In this document: in pieces, positions 35,065 to 46,980 of the stretch
Layout: each line of letters starts with the position of its first letter
Position numbering within the stretch: position 1 is the first letter of the stretch
NCBI GenBank assembly: GCA_022264855.1
Contig: JABYQU010000008.1
Coordinates: forward strand, 1-64,000
From: Lenzites betulinus
Taxonomy: Eukaryota; Basidiomycota; Agaricomycetes; Polyporales; Polyporaceae
Reading direction: 5' to 3'
DNA length: 64,000 bases
The notes under the pieces: generated by a model
What the model was told of the DNA's origin: nothing
The model's input: the letters and a program-made list of their open reading frames with translations, nothing else
Databases searched by the model: none
Translations under genes and position numbers: made by a program

Positions 35065-35882
35065 ACGAGGGTGGCATGCTTGTTCGAAGGCGGTGGCCTG
35101 AGATACTGACCGCACGCTTGCCCGTCGACCCAACATTGTCCGAGCTCGCGCCATGGCAAGTCGTACCGACGTCATACGACGACATTTGCGCGTGGGGAAT
35201 GATAGAACGCTCTGAAGAGGGTACAGGAACCCTGCGTCCGTTTCTGTTGCTGTACGCACCAGATATATGCCCGTCGGGGATGGACCGTCTCAAAGTCACG
35301 CTGCGCGTATACGGAATCGTCCAAGCGCTTAATATCAGCCCAACTGGAAATTACGGAGGGTATGCGCTCTGACGTTACTTGTTCAGTATGTCGGTTGACG
35401 TTGTGCAGGAAACCCGAATCAGCTCCGAGAGCGGTGCAATTTGTATCGCTTGTGCCGGGGGCGTGGCCTGATGCGTTCAATCCTCAACTGGACTCGCTGC
35501 GCAATATTAGAGCGTTTATCGGAAATGTCATTCAATGTGATGTGGACGACAATACTCGAAAACCTGGCACTTTATTTTTTCAGAGAATGGTGTTTAAGAA
35601 GGTGAGTCCTGCCCTTGATTAGTTTCGAGTTGACAGAATACTCACTGATATGCAATAATCAGGTGCGGCGGGACAGCGCAACCAAGATCCACTCGGCTTT
35701 GAAATTTGGCGACGATCCCAATGGATGGATGTCATCGATCAAGAACACCTGGATAGTAGCTCACAAGATCACTACTGGAGTTTACGGTGAGAACGGCCAG
35801 CCGGCGAAGAAACCGTACACTGTCATCCGGGTCGGCGACTTCGTTGAGGTTGCGTGTACTGTCGAAATTGTGAAGTTACGCA
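35065..35882 (+). pseudogene. exons 2-4 of a host gene interrupted twice
   Basis: Unrecognised protein. Exons 35065-35359, 35409-35601 and 35663-35882 have introns of 49 and 61 nt (GTATGC/CAG, GTGAGT/CAG). Sequence includes ILTARLPVDPTLSELAPW, GTLRPFLLLYAPDICPSG and VIRVGDFVEVACTVEIVKLR. Exon 4 is cut at 35882 by the 3.5-kb foldback element. Removing it with one TTACGCA restores the frame into 39432-39520 (KVHGWKTESRLVLQEVMRV…, stop 39518-39520). Exon 1 is 14 kb upstream because KDZ copy 2 lies in intron 1. The gene is presumably inactive. The background region may itself be cargo of the neighbouring Helitron; this is untested. Confidence 0.55.
35876..35882. repeat. target-site duplication of 3.5-kb foldback element (left)
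   Basis: TTACGCA, repeated at 39425-39431. Confidence 0.85.
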
Positions 35883-36417
35883 CAGCAGCTGTTGTAGGAA
35901 TGATGCATCATTTACCGTTAAATGGCCTGCGGCGTATTGCATCAATTACCGTCTGCGTCCTGATGCATTACGACAGCCCGGTAAGCGACCGAGGACCCTC
36001 CGGGACCTGCCTAATTAGGCAGGTGCCCCCGGGGAATGCTATTATCTACTGTTTTTGCTAATCTACTGCTTATCTGTGCTAGATTACAGTCTTATCTCAT
36101 CTCTCCAGCGCTTTCCCGCGCCCCTCAGGCCTCTGCAAGCGGGCGCTTTGGCTCCCGGCTCAGTACACCCCAATTAGGCAATTATGGCCTCCTCCCTCAT
36201 ACCTCCCTCCTCCCTCCGGCTCCACTGGGCTCATTTCCCGTCCGATCGCCTTCGCACTAGGGCCGTTCGATTCGCATTTACTGGGACTACAATCGCGGGC
36301 AAACGCGTCTGGAATCCGGTAAGTACTGACAGTTTGACATTAGATACAAAATGGGCTAGTGAGACGACACAAAACGCGCGATATCTCGCGCGTTTCGCGT
36401 CGCCTCCTCGCGCGTAA

Positions 36418-36460
36418 GGGCTTCCCGGAAAGCCACAGAACGTCGCTTTCCGGAGAGCCC
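36418..36460. repeat. hairpin (GGGCTTCCCGGAAAGC stem)
   Basis: Inverted repeat with a stem of about 16 bp around GGAAAGC/GCTTTCC. The other arm has its counterpart at 37767-37812. Just upstream, 36372-36395 is a 24-bp palindrome AAACGCGCGATATC + TCGCGCGTTT. Confidence 0.7.
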
Positions 36461-36727
36461 TCAACGACGCCGAACGGACCGGGATTGGTGGAGATACCAT
36501 CCGCCCTTCTGGGGGAGGAGGGTAGCTCCACCTCCCCGGTCCATATCACCTCCAAATCGCGTTAGGGTGCCCTTCAAATGTTACAGCATACTTAAATTAC
36601 ATTACAGACCATCTAAACAACATCAAAACAGCACCAGACGCACTCAAACACGCTCGAAGCCCGCCACTTTGTGCCTCATACAAAACATGACCATTTTGCG
36701 GATAGCTCAACAACGCGGGCCCGCTGC

Positions 36728-36792
36728 GCGGCGAAATATATATCGCCGGAAAGCGGCATGCAGCCGCTTTCTGACGGTATATGTATCGTCGC
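36728..36792. repeat. hairpin with GGAAAGCGGC core, element 35883-39424
   Basis: Imperfect inverted repeat. The loop-proximal stem CCGGAAAGCGGC/GCCGCTTTCTG encloses a short loop ATGCA-like, and the outer stem reads GCGGCGA/TCGTCGC. It shares its core with hairpins at 37444, 53821 and 54564. Confidence 0.7.
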
Positions 36793-37443
36793 GAGGCGAC
36801 CACTCCTCGTCTTGCTATCAGTGTTTATATGCTCTTCCACTGCTGCTCTCACACACTTTTGATTATTTCCATAGCTTCTCATACAGTTGGGACATGCATG
36901 TTATACACATCTGATAGTACTGAGATACATGTATTCAATGCACAAAGAATCACAGAAAACGATGGAAAACTCGTCTAGGTATCAACTATTGTATCCACAT
37001 AGTGCTCCCCTGTTAGCACTGTACTACACAGCTGCAAAACCGGTCTTAAGACACCTTGAAGTGTCTTAAGACGCTTTGTGGCTGTGCATTTTGACACAGA
37101 TTAGAGAATAGTTCACTCAATCCGGGCCGATATTGCTCATAAATTTGTACACATATAGAGTACGTCTGTCGCTATTTGAATCTGAAAAAACATTTAAAAT
37201 CGCACAATGTTGTAATATTCTGCAGAGGTTCCTTTTCTTCATACTGATAAGGTGTTGATTTCGCTCTACTGTTATGTGTATACAATCTGAATACATTGTG
37301 GGATTCTATGCAATGCTGTGAATGTATGAGTGAAGTCCGCTTGTGAATCGATGCCGTTTTACATAAAATATGCGGATATTACTGTTGACAGGGGGTAGGA
37401 GGAGGGTAAGCCAACAGCGGAACATACAGCGGTCGCATCGCAA

Positions 37444-37500
37444 CGCAAAGTATACCGTCGGAAAGCTGCGTGCAACAGCTTTCCGGCGATATACTTAGCG
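37444..37500. repeat. hairpin with GGAAAGCTG core, element 35883-39424
   Basis: CGCAAAGTATACCGTCGG ... CCGGCGATATACTTAGCG with inner CGGAAAGCTG/CAGCTTTCCG. It is related to the three other core-sharing hairpins. Confidence 0.7.
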
Positions 37501-38025
37501 TCGCGTCGCGTGGTCGAGTGATGGTGCTACATGGGAAATAGTCGCCTTGTGTCTGAGCCACAGGGCGACGGTTTTTGAGTATTTGTGAGTATGGATTCCA
37601 CCCTATTTATGGGTTTAACGTAGCCCTATAGGTATAATGATGGTCATATTGAAACGCTGTAGCGCTACAACATGTCTGGGGAGATGTATGGCCCAAGGAG
37701 GGAGAGCTATCCCCCTCCCCCAGAAGGGCGGATGGTATCTCTACCATTCCCGTACCGTTTTGCGTCGTTAAGGGCTCTCCGGAAAGCTACATTCTGTGGC
37801 TTTCCGGGGAGCCCATACACGCGAGGAGGCGACGCGAAACGCGCGAGATATCGCGCGTTTTGTGTCGTCTCACCAGCACATTTTGTATCTAATGTAAAAC
37901 TATCAGTACTTACCGGATTCCAGACGCGTTTGCGCGCGATTGTAGTCCTAATAAATGCGAATCGAACGGTTCCAGTGCGAGCGTAAACGGATACGAAATG
38001 AGCCCAGGAGAGCCGGAGAGAGGAG

Positions 38026-39102
38026 AGGCACTGGGTGAAGCGCCGGATTTTAAGTTTACAGCATCGGCTTCGAATGCCGGGATTCGACTCAAATGCTTTT
38101 GACATTTCGGGGACATTCCACAGATTAAAGCATGGCACTCGGATTATCACGTTCCGGAGAGGTTCCTACGACATTTCTGCCACATAACACGGACATTATG
38201 GGACCCTAGCATCTCAGCGCTGGTTTCTGCCAGCAGCACGCCGCCTGCATATCGGCTGCATTGCACACAAAATTCCCGATACCAATCGCCCCAGCCCGCG
38301 ACCGAGTGCTCGTATGCGACAGGTCAAATAAACATATGGATTGCAGAGCATGCTAAGTACAACAGTAGTACTACTACACACCCACAGCCAAATGTGAAAG
38401 CTCACCGGTATACCGGAGTCCACCTACGTTATACTGTGTCCAGTTTACCTTCATGCAGCATTCGCGGGGGCCAATTCTGGTACCAAATAAGAACTTACAT
38501 GGCTGGATGGGAAACAGCTTACCTAGTAGGAGGTTCACATACCGGATTCCACAGATAGATAGTCCCAGGCAGAGATAGACAGTCCCAAACAGCGAGCTCC
38601 CAGTTCAGTGAAAACACGAACAGAGGCCGCTGATATATCAGTTAGTATTAGCCACATATGCACTGCAGATAAGTTGTGAACGTTCGAGAACCGCTCACCT
38701 ATTAGTTAGTACTCGGTAATGAGGGGAGACTTACTGTATGCAAGTATCCTCGAAGCTATGATATATATCAAAATCAGCATGACTTACGCCAGCCTACCAG
38801 AATCCCGCAGGTGTGATTGCACACCAGGATATCGCGGTGAGATGGCGGGAGAGGGCAAGAGCATGAACGAGCAGCCGCAGAGGACGTGAACTACAGTTTT
38901 AGGTTTGTTCTGACTTTGAATTTACAATGACGTGTATACCTTGGAGCACAAGCATGTCGATAGTATTTGTATATGATCCGTGGATTGCAGCGAGATTGCG
39001 AAAAAACAGGAATGCAAGTGCAATGTGGAGCACATCTGGGTCGAATCCCGGCATTCGAAGCCGATGCTGTAAACTTAAAATCCGGCGCTTCACCCAGTGA
39101 GG
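38026..39102. mobile_element. CACTA-like non-autonomous insertion (1,071 bp, 38029-39099)
   Basis: The ends are inverted repeats of about 60 bp beginning CACTGGGTGAAGCGCCGG and continuing TTTACAGCATCGGCTTCG, flanked by the 3-bp duplication AGG (38026-38028, 39100-39102). The opposite arm of the host foldback element lacks this sequence, showing it is an insertion. Ends of the form CACTG...CAGTG with a 3-bp duplication fit the CACTA (CMC) superfamily. No transposase gene inside. Confidence 0.7.
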
Positions 39103-39424
39103 GGTATGGAAGGAGGAGGAGGCAGTTGCCTAATTGGGGTGTACTGAGCCGGGAGCCAAAGCGCCCACTTGCAGAGGCCTGAGGGGCGCGGGAAAGCGCC
39201 GGAGCGATGAGATAAGAATGTAATCTAGCACAGATAAGCAATAGATCAGTAAAAACAGTAGATAACAGCATTCCCCGGGGGCACCTGCCTAATTAGGCAG
39301 GTCCCGGAGGGTCCTCGGTCGCTTACCGGGCTGTCGTAATGCATCAGGACGCAGACGGTAATTGATGCAATACGCCGCAGGCCATTTAACGGTAAATGAT
39401 GCATCAGGACTACCACAGCTGGTG

Positions 39425-39520
39425 TTACGCAAGGTACACGGCTGGAAGACTGAGTCACGACTGGTGCTGCAAGAGGTTATGAGAGTTTGTGAGAAGGACA
39501 TGGTAAACGTACATATCTGA
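39425..39520 (+). pseudogene. last exon fragment of the twice-interrupted host gene
   Basis: After one TTACGCA duplication (39425-39431), the frame of the exon ending at 35882 continues from 39432 to a TGA at 39518-39520. A GTAAAC after …CEKDM could instead be a donor. Confidence 0.5.
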
Positions 39521-39770
39521 TGTTTTCAAACTTGGCATCGGACTAATCCCAATGATAGGCGGTTCAACCCTCGTCGCAACGTACTTCGGAGTTGTTCGAT
39601 CAAGCTCGTGTCGTGTCGTCTCTTTTTGCTCCATCATCCAGTATGTCGAATGAGGATCCAAACGCAATGCTTCAGTAGAATATATAGTCAGCCGTTTGGC
39701 GGACGACAAGTGTTGCGTTAGACTTACGATAGAAATAGACACAGTATATTAGCGATACTAGTGTTTGATG
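39521..39770. other. spacer downstream of the Helitron frame
   Basis: No gene seen. In minus orientation the Helitron 3' end (short hairpin followed by CTRR) would be expected at or left of here; no unambiguous copy was recognised. Confidence 0.35.
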
Positions 39771-42700
39771 TCAGTCGTTCAGCACAAATATCGCATGTGT
39801 CAGTGACCTATCTCTTGCACAAGCTAAGTTGATGAGATTTTCACCCTGCTCAAGGATACATTCACTTCCCGTGGTAATTCCGTCATTATACCAGACGTCC
39901 CCACTACGATCTATATATCTTGATGTAAAATGGTCAGATCCCCAGTAAATCAGACCGCGAAGTGACCACGTACGTGTACAACCGTTAACGTCCATTTGCA
40001 AAAATCGATCTATACAGAACGGTAGAGCTTGGGCGATGGGATATAGCTCGATGCACAACATAGGTGGAACTACGTCAAATATGAACGTAGATGTTGTACT
40101 ACTATTGCCGCATCTTTTACAGCCACGAGAACCTTCTGGCCCACCCGATACAACGTTGACCACACGCGTAGATAAGTGCATACGATCTGGATATGGATCT
40201 GTAGCAATGTCAGGCTGTAATGGCTCCACATTTATATACAATAGTCCGGACCTCACCACACGACGAGCATGACACCCGTCAATATCGACTCGCGTGCAAG
40301 CTACGCACCTACGAACACGATAGCCATATCCATCGGTACGTTTAACCAGTTTTTCTAGGATATCTGACACAGCGGTAAGTGCATGGCCGTGACGCGGAAA
40401 TCGGGTAGGACTCGCCTCGTATAAGTAATCCCGGAAACGATTACGACCTTGTTCCTGAGACACAAGCCCGTCATGGACCTGTGCAAAACACTCGTATAGC
40501 TCGTCCAAGGCGGGAGACAGACCGGCTATTTGATTAAGAGAGCAGTTCTTTCTATCTGTCCATACATTCAGTAGTATCGTCAACACACTATCGTAGGCGC
40601 AACTGTAGTCCTGTGAATCCCATACAAACCCGGAGGGGGGCTGGCACTCATCAATCAGCGTCCTTCGGCCATATACAGATTCATATTGCTTACACTGCTT
40701 TTGACGTCTAGGTGAGGCACAAGCGTTGAATTCTGAGTCCAGTTTACGTTTGTTCGTCCTATTGGGCGTACTAACCACAGGGAATTCGTTGGTTTGTGCT
40801 CGTGGTATTGAAACGATCTCGTGATTAGCATCTGATACACGATGTTGATTGCGAAAAACGGTAGATACAGACTTGTTATGACCGCGTGTGTTCGCAGCAT
40901 TCCGCTTATCGGTCTTAGTGCTTCGCTTGCTCGCAGGGGTGCGAACGCACTCTGCGCCTTCGGGCGCGATCTCTTTTTGGTTATGACACGGTCCGAGCTT
41001 AGCAAGGTCACTTCCTACGAATGCGTGAGCAGTTTTTGATTTCTTATTGGTTGATTTCTTGTTCGAATAATCGCGACGAGGCTCTGGACCGTCGTCCACA
41101 CTATTCTTTCGTTTATTAGATGTTCTAGCGCGCGAAGCGGAATGTGAAGAGCGTACTTTGGAAAGCAGTTTCCATTCCAGAGGACATCCTCCTGGTTTCA
41201 TCGATCGGTATGCTGTCCAATCTAACGAATCGTGCATATTAGGCGGACGGTAGGACTCACCTTGTACAGTAAAGAATGCAGAGATTGCTTCTGATCTGTA
41301 AGAACGAGGAAATGTGCTTGGCAGCTTCCCTTCGTACATCCAACGTGTTATGTCATCTAGTACCTCAAAATCAATAAACTCGCGCTGTAATTGAACGGAT
41401 AGCCCACCGACCATCTTACCTTCGTCGAAGTCTCCTATTATGATTGTCCCAACTAGCGACGCGCTCCGTGATAGACAAGTGTATAGAGATTGGGAAGTCC
41501 TACAATACTTTAAGTGACAAGGGTTCTGTGGACGGGTCCGGCCCTGGGACGCGAAGTCAGACATCGCGAAGTTAGGCAGAACCATCACCTGTTCCCTATC
41601 GATATTGACATGACGCTCGCTGGTAGGCATCGGACATTTAACTCTCACCTTGGTCCTTGGGATAGGTACTACGTTCAAAGGTAAACCCTGGATTTGGATG
41701 GTCTTCGGTGGATTGGTAAGTCGAACAAATAACACATCGAGCCGCTCCTCACCATGCGGACCACAAGATATTTGCCAGTCATGGACTATCCCCTCCGCCC
41801 CATTCGTAGCACAGAGCTCCGTCGCTTCGTTGTTTTTGAGCAATACGGGCATGCCGATACATATTCGTAACGTACCTGCATGTTGCTCAGTCATACAGGG
41901 AGGTATGTCCCATAGCATCGTCTGAATGGTGGGATGTATGATATTACTGGTGCGTACCGGGTTTATGGAGGAATCATTCTCCAGTTGTCCACGTCGTACA
42001 GAGCGACTTGCGCGTTCGACCCCCCAGGAATCGATGGAGCGAAAGGTGCGCAGCTCTCGACCGCACCGGACGGCGAAAGCCTTCGATCCAACGTCGTTTA
42101 TCGCGTCGCGATGCGAATTGCGAGCTGTGATTATAGAGGTCGTGCCCGCAGAGTGAATAGATAGAGAGCGTGAACGATGAATGATTCTGGAGCGAAACAA
42201 AGCGCGGTCGGCGTTTGTACATGACTTCACACGCAGATTCTCCAATGCGCGCCTAAACCGACAATCCTCCTCCGACATACCGCGCTGTCTCATATTCTGT
42301 CTAAGTAAGACTACCGTCGTAAATTGTCTCCACAAAGCCTGACCAATTGCATTCTTCTGTCCATTTATAGTTTGAGAGCGACTCCCCTGATCTATGTTCT
42401 CACTATATAATGGCATCTGTCCGACGCCTGGAGGGGGTAGCTGCCCAAAATCGCCAGCTACAATAATATGACATCCGCCGAAAGGTTCGGCTGGTCTATT
42501 GCGAGCACCGGCTAGCGACGCACTCACTACGTAGAACGAAAGACTTGATACCATCGATATCTCATCTAAAAAAATCACGTCTACGTTATGAAAATTATCC
42601 TGCAGCTTACTTAGCTTGTTTTGATCTAGTTCCATTGACGTATCGAAGTCTCGACCAAGACATAATGCGGAATGGTATGTGCTGCCATCTATGTTACACG

Positions 42701-44429
42701 CTGACGATCCCGTTGGAGCTAATATCATAAGTCTATATAGTTCATTTCGCAACGCCATGAACTTCGTCAACGCTTTCAACACCTGGGATTTTCCCGTACC
42801 GGCCATCCCTCCAAGGTACATCCTCAGCTGCTGTGGATCCCGGTGGTGCACCGGCCTCGCAATCAATACAAACGCGCGCTGTTGCTCCTTGTTAAGGTTA
42901 AACTGGGTTAAAGTTTCCGTCAGAGTTGCGATGTCCTTGTCCTGAACAGAGCGATCTACATAGGTGAAACCCAAAAGAACACGTTGCGTCACTACATATA
43001 CAGCGTTATCGACGCCGTGTATGTCGTGCTCATGCGACGGTTCTGCTTCGCGCGCTGCCGGAACAAGTCGACTCGGGCCGGTACCTGTCTGGTAACGCTT
43101 CTCCTCCTGAACTTTTGTCTTTGCTATATTCATCCTATTTTTCCATTCATTGACAGGTAAGTAAACTCCATCGTGCGCGTGAGTAGTCTCACTAACCAGC
43201 CGAGTAGCATCCACTAAATGATATCCGCACTCCTGTAGGGTGTTACGCATATGGTCCATTTCCAAACACTTCCGACTGTACTCGGGGTTCTGGTCTGGTA
43301 TCTCCGACTCAAGTAGGTTCAAAATGTCGTGTTCTGTTTCTGATATCTCTATGCTCGGGGGTATATCAGTATGTTCGTGATCCTTCACTACTGCGCCTAT
43401 GCCTTGCTGCTCGCGTTCCTCGTCGCTCAGATATTGTCTGTGAGAGGCATAGTCGTCCCGTGCATCCAAGCATTCGTACAACACATTCATATTGCTCATC
43501 AATTGTAGATGCTCTGGTCTGAACGGCTCTTTATCGAACGCTTCGCTCCACGATGAGTAAGTCCTCATCAAATCGTTGCCCTCGCGCCATCCGCGCGTTC
43601 CGAACAATACTAACATCGTTGCACAGTAAAGCTCTTTATCTCCTCGATCCACTCGTGGAAGTACTCCGCCCGAAAAGTTAAGAACATAAGGCTTATCAGT
43701 CGGTCTAGAACGAACCATGTGCGAATTCTGCGATGGGTGTCCATTTAAAAACGCGTAAGTATTGTTACATGCCGCAGGTTTTGTCGGCCCAGTATCAACG
43801 CGCATACGGTTGTGGGGTGGGTCAGTATTTTCGCATTCAGAATCAGGTTCGCGTTCTTCAGTTGGCGTCGCCTTGCGAACTACATCAGTAGTTCGCATAT
43901 ACTCGTATAAACACATGTCATTGAATTCTATGGGGCGGTGAACGTAGTCATTGACCTTGCTCAATCCTACCACTTTATCCGAGTTCATCGCTAACACAAT
44001 TCGTTCAGCTGACTCGTCACTTGCCACGTCCATACTGACAGAAGATCGAACAGTCGCCATCGCGCGTTTCACATACGAACTCCAGAAGAAAACTTTGAAG
44101 ACGCGATTCGTATATCTTTGTGGATGTCCGAGTAAGTAACTACAAGCGGCAGGACCACCCATCTCTCTTCGTGCACTAAGAATGTTTACCGTTTTAGTTA
44201 CCACACGCCGGGCCGATTCTTCAGAAGACGAAGATATACGTTCAATATCGGTCTTCTTGGCAAGTACTGCTCTCACAGCTTCGAACACGGAATACGTTTT
44301 CAAGGGCATTTTAGTTATGTAGTCCGTCACATACGCAACAATCGCCCTAACCTGTGTTCCGGACAATAAGCAAGTGAAATCTGTATTGCTACGAAGTACA
44401 TAAGTTAACACGATGTTGTAGGTGTTGAT
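39771..44429 (-). pseudogene. Helitron Rep C-part, Pif1-like helicase and ubiquitin-protease-like domain
   Basis: Minus-strand frame of about 1,550 residues, downstream half of a RepHel protein for rolling-circle transposition. It opens with the Rep tyrosine pair (AYVTDYITK, near 44310-44340). The superfamily 1 helicase has Walker A GGMAGTGKS (near 42800), Walker B IFLDEIS (near 42565) and AGDFGQLPPPG. A linker with basic patches follows. The last 300 residues look like a ubiquitin-specific protease fold: catalytic Cys in DYSCAYDS (near 40600) and His box SDHFTSRY...DVWYNDG (near 39920), with CRRC-type zinc ligands between. No intron or frameshift was seen. It is separated from the Rep N-part only by the TAG at 44430-44432. 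Confidence 0.85.
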
Positions 44430-46130
44430 CTAAGGCTCTAACTTCTTAAAGTGGATCGAGCCGGTATCTAACTCGACAGACGTCTTCTCGTTGATGAGGC
44501 GAGGAAATCGAGCTTTACAATACGGAGGGTGTCCACGGAGACAGCCTTTTCTATGAAGGTGATCATGGCGATTGCAAAGATAGATTATTTCGTCAGACTC
44601 GCTACAAACATCTGACCACCATCGCGAAACTGATTCTGGCGACCTGTCTACAGGTGGCCGCGCGGGTAATACGGTACTTGGATCGCAAAATACCCCATCA
44701 GTCATCTCTTCGTCTGGAATTCTGTCCGCGTTAACAGGTGTCGTCTTCACAGTGTCTCGCTTCTGACGGATTTGGTGCGCAATATCTGCATCGGACCCGC
44801 TGGAATACTGACCTTGGTGGCAATGTTCAAGCCAGTCGATCAGTTCTGCTTGGAATGTGTCATTATTCAGAAGATTCTCTCGAATATCCTTTGGGCTGAG
44901 GCTGCCCTCGATCCACAAAAGAGCGTGTAGATGTAAGGTGAGTCGACCCTGCTCCTCGACTGTGCCGTAAAACGATGATGTTCTTCCAAAGAGACCTGGA
45001 CGCTGATCTTTATCACCTATGCGTAGTATCTGCTCCATAAACACACGTACTATGAGGTCGAAAAATCGGGCACATGCAACCGGGTTCGCCGCTATTGCTC
45101 TGAGACGATGCCCGCTATTTTTGAGCTCAGGCATTCGCTCTGTCAGGTCTATGTCCTCGCCGCAATAATACAGGCATATCGGGTGTTTAAAATCAACTGG
45201 TGCGAACGTTATGAAAAACATTGGTACGTTGTATGCGATTATCAAAGACTTGATCTCACTCCGTTGGGTTCTGCGCTGGGCCATAGACCCTGGTACTCGC
45301 GCAGATACAAACTCCACCATACTCAACAGTTCGCGACATTTCTTTTCCTCCGGTGAGCTTGACCCCCAGGATAAACCTGATTTACCCTTCTCAATCAATC
45401 TGTCTAGTACATTCCTATCTGTATTCAAAATATTGCTCGCCACCGCATCGAAATTTGAGCGTTCGGTCAACAGGAAGCCACCTGTTGTGCTCGCCTTTAT
45501 CTGTTCTTGATTGAACACCATGAAAGGGAAGTACTGATCAGTCTGGAACCGTCGATCCGCGTACATCAGACGGTGTCTGATCTGTTTTGCCCGTCCTATA
45601 CTCACACCTGTTGCCGCGTTATCAAACCCGCCAAGGCCAAAAGGAAATAGCCAAGGGAACAGTCTAGGAAATAACTGAGGATTGTTATACATAGATGACG
45701 GTTTCTGTGCATGACCGTACGCCAATGCCCCCCCACCGGTATCAAAATGCCTTATGGCCTTGGCGATTTTCTGATCACGGCTTAGCTCAACATAATCTGA
45801 TTCAGTGAGACCCTGAACGGAGAAAGTACACTCACCCTGTGACGTACTCTCATTTTCCCTTCCACCGTAACCAGGCTGACTTTCTACTGGTAGCTGTCCA
45901 TCGCCGTAACGATAAACGACCGACACCGGAGGCTCCTCGTCGTCGTACTCCGCTAAATGCTCGTATGCTATATCGATATCTGCGTAATCACGGTGGTTTA
46001 GAATCAGCCATTTCAAAGCCGCCAACACCGCGCTACGACGCACGATGAATGGTGTTCGTCTGAGATCTTCCGCAACTGGCTTACACGGTGATGCACTCAA
46101 CCGACCGGTAAGGACGGATGAAAGAGGCGG
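44430..46130 (-). pseudogene. Helitron Rep N-part (HUH motif), truncated
   Basis: Upstream half of the same RepHel protein (Helitron-like N domain). It has YNNPQLFPRLFPWLFPFGLGG, MFFITFAPVDFKHPICLY, the HUH motif LTLHLHALLW (histidine codons within 44925-44933) and a Cys/His cluster CNRHDHLHRKGC. It ends in a TAG (44430-44432) right after HFKKLEP, where relatives read through into INTYN. A one-base nonsense change is likely. At the other end homology fades at about 46080-46130 (…CKPVAEDLRRTPFIVRR), where the gypsy element appears to have inserted; the frame beyond is not Helitron-like. Confidence 0.8.
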
Positions 46131-46505
46131 TCGAGAGCCCAGAAGGTCGAGACCGGGCTGCGAAGACGTCTCGCGGAGCGCGAGGAGATGCAAGGTTCGC
46201 GTCGGGTGCCCTTACGGCGGCGCAGTACGCAGAGAAGCGCGGGGGGAGGGGAGGGGTAGCGGTAAGGCGGAAGGTGCGCAACGACTCAGCTAAGCTGGCG
46301 TTTCCGCAGTACGCAGGAGGGTCGCTTCGTAGCCGGTGTCGGCGTCGCAGAAAACTCGTAACGCAATCGCAACGCTAAACGCTAAATCGCAGGGGTTCGC
46401 AGTTCGCAGAGTTCGCAGGGTTCGCAGTTCGCAGTTCGCTGTTCGCAGGGTCGTCGCTGGGTTCTTCGAGGGAAAGTGAGATTCTGAGCCAAGGGGGGGT
46501 CTGAT
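46131..46505. other. Helitron/gypsy junction region with TTCGCAG repeats
   Basis: No gene. It contains GA-rich sequence and a short tandem array of TTCGCAG/GGTTCGCAG words at 46395-46450. It belongs either to the long terminal repeat of the gypsy element or to the 5' flank of the Helitron; the break point could not be fixed. Confidence 0.4.
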
Positions 46506-46925
46506 TGTCACGGCCCGAGGGCGTAGGTATTTACAGGGAGAGTCCGCACGTCCGATGTCATCAGAAAGTCTCTACGGAAGGCCCATCGCGAAGGGGATCG
46601 AGGCCACGATGCGCCGGACGCTAACGCGTAACGCGGAACGCGGAACGTACCATCGCGCTCCGTACGGACCGGCGCCACGGAACGCAAGCCCTCGCGCGTG
46701 GATCGGCCCATGCCCTCGCGATACCGCGCGATAAGCCGTCCGCATACGGGCAAGGCCCCCTGCGCTGCGATGAGTCCTCCGCACCACGAAGCCCTCGGAC
46801 TCGCGGAAACCGCGAAAAGAGTAGGTCGCGGGCGTTGGCTCGGCACGGGGCGTATCACCTCCCCCCCACTGAGATCTCGACCGTCCCCGGTCGACTTCGC
46901 CGCGGTCCGCGATCCTTGCCGGCGA

Positions 46926-46931
46926 TATAAA
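46926..46931 (+). promoter_or_regulatory. TATA box
   Basis: TATAAA 55 bp before the ATG at 46981. A similar CTATAAG at 47819-47825 lies about 60 bp before the ATG of the next gene. The repeated spacing supports genuine promoters on the plus strand. Confidence 0.55.
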
Positions 46932-46980
46932 GTCTCCGCGGGTAGTCCTTGCCTGTGGCCCCATCCTGACCTCGTACACC

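Larger units (their letters stand above)
35883..39424. mobile_element. non-autonomous foldback element with KDZ-like ends (3,542 bp)
   Basis: The left end CAGCAGCTGTTGTAGG and the right end (inward) CACCAGCTGTGGTAGTC show the same L/R asymmetry as the KDZ-TET element. The next 45 or so bases (TACCGTTAAATGGCCTGCGG and ATTGCATCA) are also nearly the same as the KDZ ends. Arms of about 660 bp are inverted copies (35883-36540 against 37700-38028 plus 39100-39424); the right arm is split by a 1.07-kb insertion. No transposase is present, so it is probably moved by the KDZ enzyme. The middle holds several strong hairpins and no gene. Confidence 0.85.

Noticed and set aside
35883..39424. Centre of the foldback element as a gene
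   Set aside because: Only short frames broken by hairpins; splice-like words in the arms do not link coding stretches.
46395..46450. TTCGCAG array as a CRISPR-like or telomeric repeat
   Set aside because: Units are 7-9 bp without spacers, do not match telomere motifs, and are confined to 55 bp.
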